From Oscillospiraceae bacterium (GTDB lineage Bacteria; Bacillota; Clostridia; Oscillospirales; Acutalibacteraceae): a stretch of 15,898 nt of DNA. The notes beneath the pieces are model-generated. The model was given only the letters and a program-made list of their open reading frames with translations, was not told the DNA's origin and made no database searches. Positions 14,001 through 15,898 of this stretch are shown one piece after another (the stretch's first letter is position 1; each line of letters opens with the position of its first letter). The position numbers and the translations under genes were made by a program. Where the stretch lies: the NCBI GenBank assembly GCA_029012165.1, contig JAQXLO010000230.1, positions 1 through 15,898 on the forward strand, written 5' to 3'.

Positions 14001-15352
14001 CCGGCACCATCGGTACGCTGGCGGAAAAGACGGCTTACGGATTTGTACGCAAATATCTGGAACAGCGCGGCATAGAGCTTCCGAACGCCGAGATTGAACG
14101 GCTGAAGTTCGGGTGTATGGGCGTCAAACGGACGACCGGGCAGCATCCCGGCGGCATGGTTGTCGTGCCGGGAAACAAGGTGGCCGAGGATTTCACGCCC
14201 ATTCAGCACCCGGCGGATGATGCCGACAAAGGCACACGCACAACGCATTTCGACTTCCATGCTCTGCACGACACGATTTTGAAGCTGGATAATCTGGGGC
14301 ACGATGTGCCGACGATCTACAAGTATCTGGAGGACGCCACAGGTATATCCGTGATGGACGTGGATGTGTGCGATCCGGTACTGTATAAGCTGTTTGAAAG
14401 TCCAGAACCCTTAGGCGTTACAGCCGAGGACATTGAGTGCGAGACGGGTACCCTTTCTATTCCCGAAATGGGCACGCCCTTTGTACGGCAGATGTTTATG
14501 GATGCAAAACCCAAAACGTTTTCCGACTTGCTGCAGATCTCCGGTCTGTCCCACGGCACGGACGTTTGGCTGGGCAATGCGCAGGATCTGATCAAGTCCG
14601 GCACCTGTACCATTTCCAACGTTATCGGAACACGTGACAGCATCATGACCTACCTGATCCAAAAGGGCGTTCCCAATTTGACCGCCTTCAAGATCATGGA
14701 AATCGTGCGTAAGGGCAAGGCAAAAAAGCTGCTGACTGCCGACCACATCAAAGCCATGAAGGATGCAGGCGTTGAGGATTGGTATATTGACTCCTGCATG
14801 AAGATCAAGTATATGTTCCCCAAGGCGCACGCAGCAGCTTATGTTATCGCAGCCATGCGTCTGGCGTGGTATAAGGTGTACAAACCTGTGGAGTACTATG
14901 CCACATATATGACGGTTCGTGGCGAAGATCTGGACACCAAAGCGATTATGGAGGGCAGACAGGCCGTCAAACGCCGCATGGCAGAGATCAAAGCCAAGGG
15001 CAAGGATGCTACCGCCAAGGAGGAGGGCACCTACACCTCCCTGCAGGTCATCAATGAGGCCATGGCACGGGGCGTGCAGTTCTTGCCCATCGACATTTAC
15101 AAATCCCACGCAACGACCTATCTGCTTGAGGACGGCAAGATTCGTCTCCCCTTCTCGGCGCTCAGCGGCGCTGGCGGTGTTGCGGCGCAATCCCTCATGG
15201 ATGCACGGGCGGACGGCAAGGGCAAATACATCTCCATGGAAGATTTGCAGGCTCGTGCCAATGTTTCCAAGAGCGTGATAACCGCACTGGAGGAAGTGGG
15301 TGCGCTGCAAGCGCTACCCAAAACCACCCAGATCAGCCTTTTTGATTTTTAG
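11039..15352 (+). CDS. polC: DNA polymerase III alpha subunit, PolC type
   Basis: The replicative polymerase of low-GC Gram-positives, with built-in 3'-5' proofreading. At 1437 residues it matches the family (about 1430-1450). Order of parts: N-terminal domain (1-225); OB fold (about 230-318); PHP domain starting at RVELHLHTN (H331, H333), split by the inserted exonuclease (about 410-570) with D417 and E419 in DVETTG and the HxAxxD end (H555, D560). A zinc motif follows with C905, C908, C930 and C933. The palm has D959 and D961 in PDIDLNFSG and D1084 in KLDNLGHD. The protein ends in QISLF (1431-1435), a beta-clamp-binding motif. The ATG at 11039 follows gtrA by 6 nt with only a weak AGAAAG site, so coupled translation is likely. 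polC more often follows proS or the rseP/dxr cluster, so this neighbourhood is unusual. Confidence 0.98.
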   Translation: MKPTEFTAFFTDYIPNKNMLAAFRGGELIDISADSEKRSLRLEANFPKPFSYAEIAALAAVLKEQLMLSELKFAYHFPKETFNTVTLKFLLPELARLVPSVNGFLNDAEFSDDETDILVTLHHGGKDILEKSGAHTKLSHLLMMRFGVKRGVVLQETQKMDTDSEEYIRIQESVRDLRIAQPEPEPQAPEKEELSFDELPISLKDAKAIYGNSQIRSKPQTIKSISPLSDTVVVWGDIFGLESKETKNGDRMIFTFNITDYTSSYTVKIFERKENCEELSKELKNGITVLLRGVVREDDFMHMSLINAKAITLVHKIPKTDDAPVKRVELHLHTNMSAMDGMTGAEKLVKRAAEWGHKAIAITDHGVVQAFPEAMNAARATGVKIIYGMEGYLVDDKVPVVRGKDTTDFNGTFIVFDVETTGLSKQRDRLTEIGAVRIVNGEITDTFNTFVNPLLPIPEKITKLTGITDDMVADAPVEDEAVRAFFDFCGDAPLVAHNASFDTGFLSEACKRCDIPYHYTSLDTVPFCRSMYKGLKNYKLDTVAEHLKLPKFNHHRACDDARALADIFLHLLKDAQETLGISNIGQINNSLVGGDVKTLPSYHIILLAKNLVGLKNLYQLITMSNLEFFRKHPRIPKSRLMEHREGLIIGSACEAGQLYRAILDGKSRDELLDIASFYDYLEIQPNGNNRFMIESDRSEHAGIKSDADLENINRLIIGLGDELGKMTVATGDVHFMNKEDDIFRAIIMAGQGFQDADKQAPLYYRTTQEMLAEFSYLGEETAYQVVVENPNRIADLVEVFEPIPQGSFPPHIDGSDEELTRLCWEKVHRVYGEDTPQYVAERLEKELRSIIKNGFAVLYIIAQKLVKNSEDHGYYVGSRGSVGSSFVAFAAGISEVNPLYPHYVCPQCKHSEFIFDGSYQSGFDMPPKNCPQCGTPMSRDGHNIPFETFLGFDGDKSPDIDLNFSGEYQSRAHKYTEELFGASHVFKAGTIGTLAEKTAYGFVRKYLEQRGIELPNAEIERLKFGCMGVKRTTGQHPGGMVVVPGNKVAEDFTPIQHPADDADKGTRTTHFDFHALHDTILKLDNLGHDVPTIYKYLEDATGISVMDVDVCDPVLYKLFESPEPLGVTAEDIECETGTLSIPEMGTPFVRQMFMDAKPKTFSDLLQISGLSHGTDVWLGNAQDLIKSGTCTISNVIGTRDSIMTYLIQKGVPNLTAFKIMEIVRKGKAKKLLTADHIKAMKDAGVEDWYIDSCMKIKYMFPKAHAAAYVIAAMRLAWYKVYKPVEYYATYMTVRGEDLDTKAIMEGRQAVKRRMAEIKAKGKDATAKEEGTYTSLQVINEAMARGVQFLPIDIYKSHATTYLLEDGKIRLPFSALSGAGGVAAQSLMDARADGKGKYISMEDLQARANVSKSVITALEEVGALQALPKTTQISLFDF

Positions 15353-15354
15353 TA

Positions 15355-15383
15355 TTGTAATTTAAAGGAAAATCGTGTATAAT
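15355..15383 (+). promoter_or_regulatory. Sigma-A-type promoter of the M20 peptidase gene
   Basis: TTGTAA (15355-15360; 4 of 6), a 17-nt spacer and a perfect TATAAT (15378-15383) lie just beyond the polC stop. Transcription would begin near 15390, 26 nt before the ATG. No terminator hairpin was seen between polC and this promoter, so polC transcripts may also run into the peptidase gene. Confidence 0.7.
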
Positions 15384-15415
15384 ATTTTTATCATTTTTTT
15401 TGGAGGAACTGCGCT

Positions 15416-15898
15416 ATGAAGAAATCGACCAAGGCGCTGATCGGGGCAGCAGTCGGCTCTCTCGCTGTTGCAAATGTGGTGCACGCTGCATTGTACAAGC
15501 CTGAGAAGATCGAATATGGCAGAAAGCAGGAAGAGGCCGTCGATGTGGAACGTGCCGCAAAGCATCTGTCGCAGGCGATCCAGTGCCGGACTGTTTCCAA
15601 TCCCGATCCGACCAAGACGGACTGGTCTGCGTTTGAACAATTTCATACATTTTTGGATGAGGCTTATCCGCTTATTGCCGAAAAGCTGCAAAAGGAACAG
15701 GTCGGCGAGGCAAGTCTGATCTATCTTTGGAAAGGCAAAGATCCTTCCCTTAAACCCATTGCGCTGCTTTCCCATCAGGACGTTGTTCCCGTTTCATCGG
15801 GCACGGAAGCCGATTGGGAGCATCCTCCTTGTGAGGGCTTTAATGACGGTGAATTTATCTGGGGCAGAGGCGCGCTCGATATGAAAAACCACCTTATC
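15416..15898 (+). CDS. M20 family metallopeptidase (carboxypeptidase S/PM20D1-like), 5' part
   Basis: The first 161 codons of an open frame that leaves the window without a stop. A basic start followed by a hydrophobic stretch (about 5-27) is a probable signal anchor. LLSHQDVVPV supplies the first zinc-binding histidine (H120) with D122, and WGRGALDMK supplies the bridging aspartate D155, both standard for M20 peptidases. The HPPCEGFNDGEFIWGRGALDMK stretch and the long N-terminal lead resemble yeast carboxypeptidase S and PM20D1 more than PepT or DapE. It probably trims peptides or N-acyl amino acids, but the substrate cannot be told from this part. The remaining zinc ligands and the catalytic glutamate lie beyond the edge. 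The ATG at 15416 has GGAGG 9 nt upstream, and the gene has its own promoter. Confidence 0.88.
   Translation, partial: MKKSTKALIGAAVGSLAVANVVHAALYKPEKIEYGRKQEEAVDVERAAKHLSQAIQCRTVSNPDPTKTDWSAFEQFHTFLDEAYPLIAEKLQKEQVGEASLIYLWKGKDPSLKPIALLSHQDVVPVSSGTEADWEHPPCEGFNDGEFIWGRGALDMKNHLI

Noticed and set aside
12956..14302. 448-codon minus-strand open frame inside polC
   Set aside because: Lies fully antisense to catalytic parts of PolC; its length is explained by codon bias of the sense gene.
15362..15775. Minus-strand open frame opposite the M20 peptidase start
   Set aside because: The plus strand has a promoter, a strong ribosome binding site and M20 motifs; the opposite frame has none of these.

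Overview
The window looks like a chromosomal segment of an endospore-forming, low-to-mid GC Gram-positive bacterium of the Clostridia, probably Oscillospirales/Ruminococcaceae-like. That rests on a PolC-type replicase, SpoIIM and CwlD homologues, strong AGGAGG-like ribosome binding sites and sigma-A-like promoters. No rRNA, tRNA, CRISPR array, transposase or phage gene is visible. I find no clearly undescribed biological system. The interest lies in promoter logic, gene neighbourhoods and a structured repeat-like edge.

Left edge (1-232): a non-coding stretch with three consecutive inverted repeats, the last terminator-like. It is followed by a very good sigma-E-type promoter in front of a SpoIIM-family gene on the + strand. 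SpoIIM runs convergently into, and overlaps by 13 bp, the end of a long minus-strand operon.

Minus-strand cluster (7664 down to 865): from one sigma-A promoter at about 7690-7718 the order is a bifunctional class A penicillin-binding protein, RuvX/YqgF, a VanZ-family membrane protein, a CwlD-like cortex amidase, RadA and a XerC/D-type tyrosine recombinase. Gaps are 2 nt or less, or overlapping, except for 36 nt before cwlD and about 90 nt (with a hairpin) between radA and the recombinase. The cluster mixes peptidoglycan synthesis and spore-cortex maturation with recombination and DNA-processing functions.

Divergent plus-strand part (7835 to the end): an NfeD-like protein and a slipin/SPFH protein form a two-gene unit closed by a strong intrinsic terminator. 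A near-consensus promoter (TTGACC-17-TATAAT) then starts a three-gene unit: a membrane-tethered calcineurin-like phosphoesterase, a GtrA-family membrane protein and full-length polC. Last, from its own promoter, comes the 5' part of an M20 (carboxypeptidase S-like) metallopeptidase, cut by the window end.
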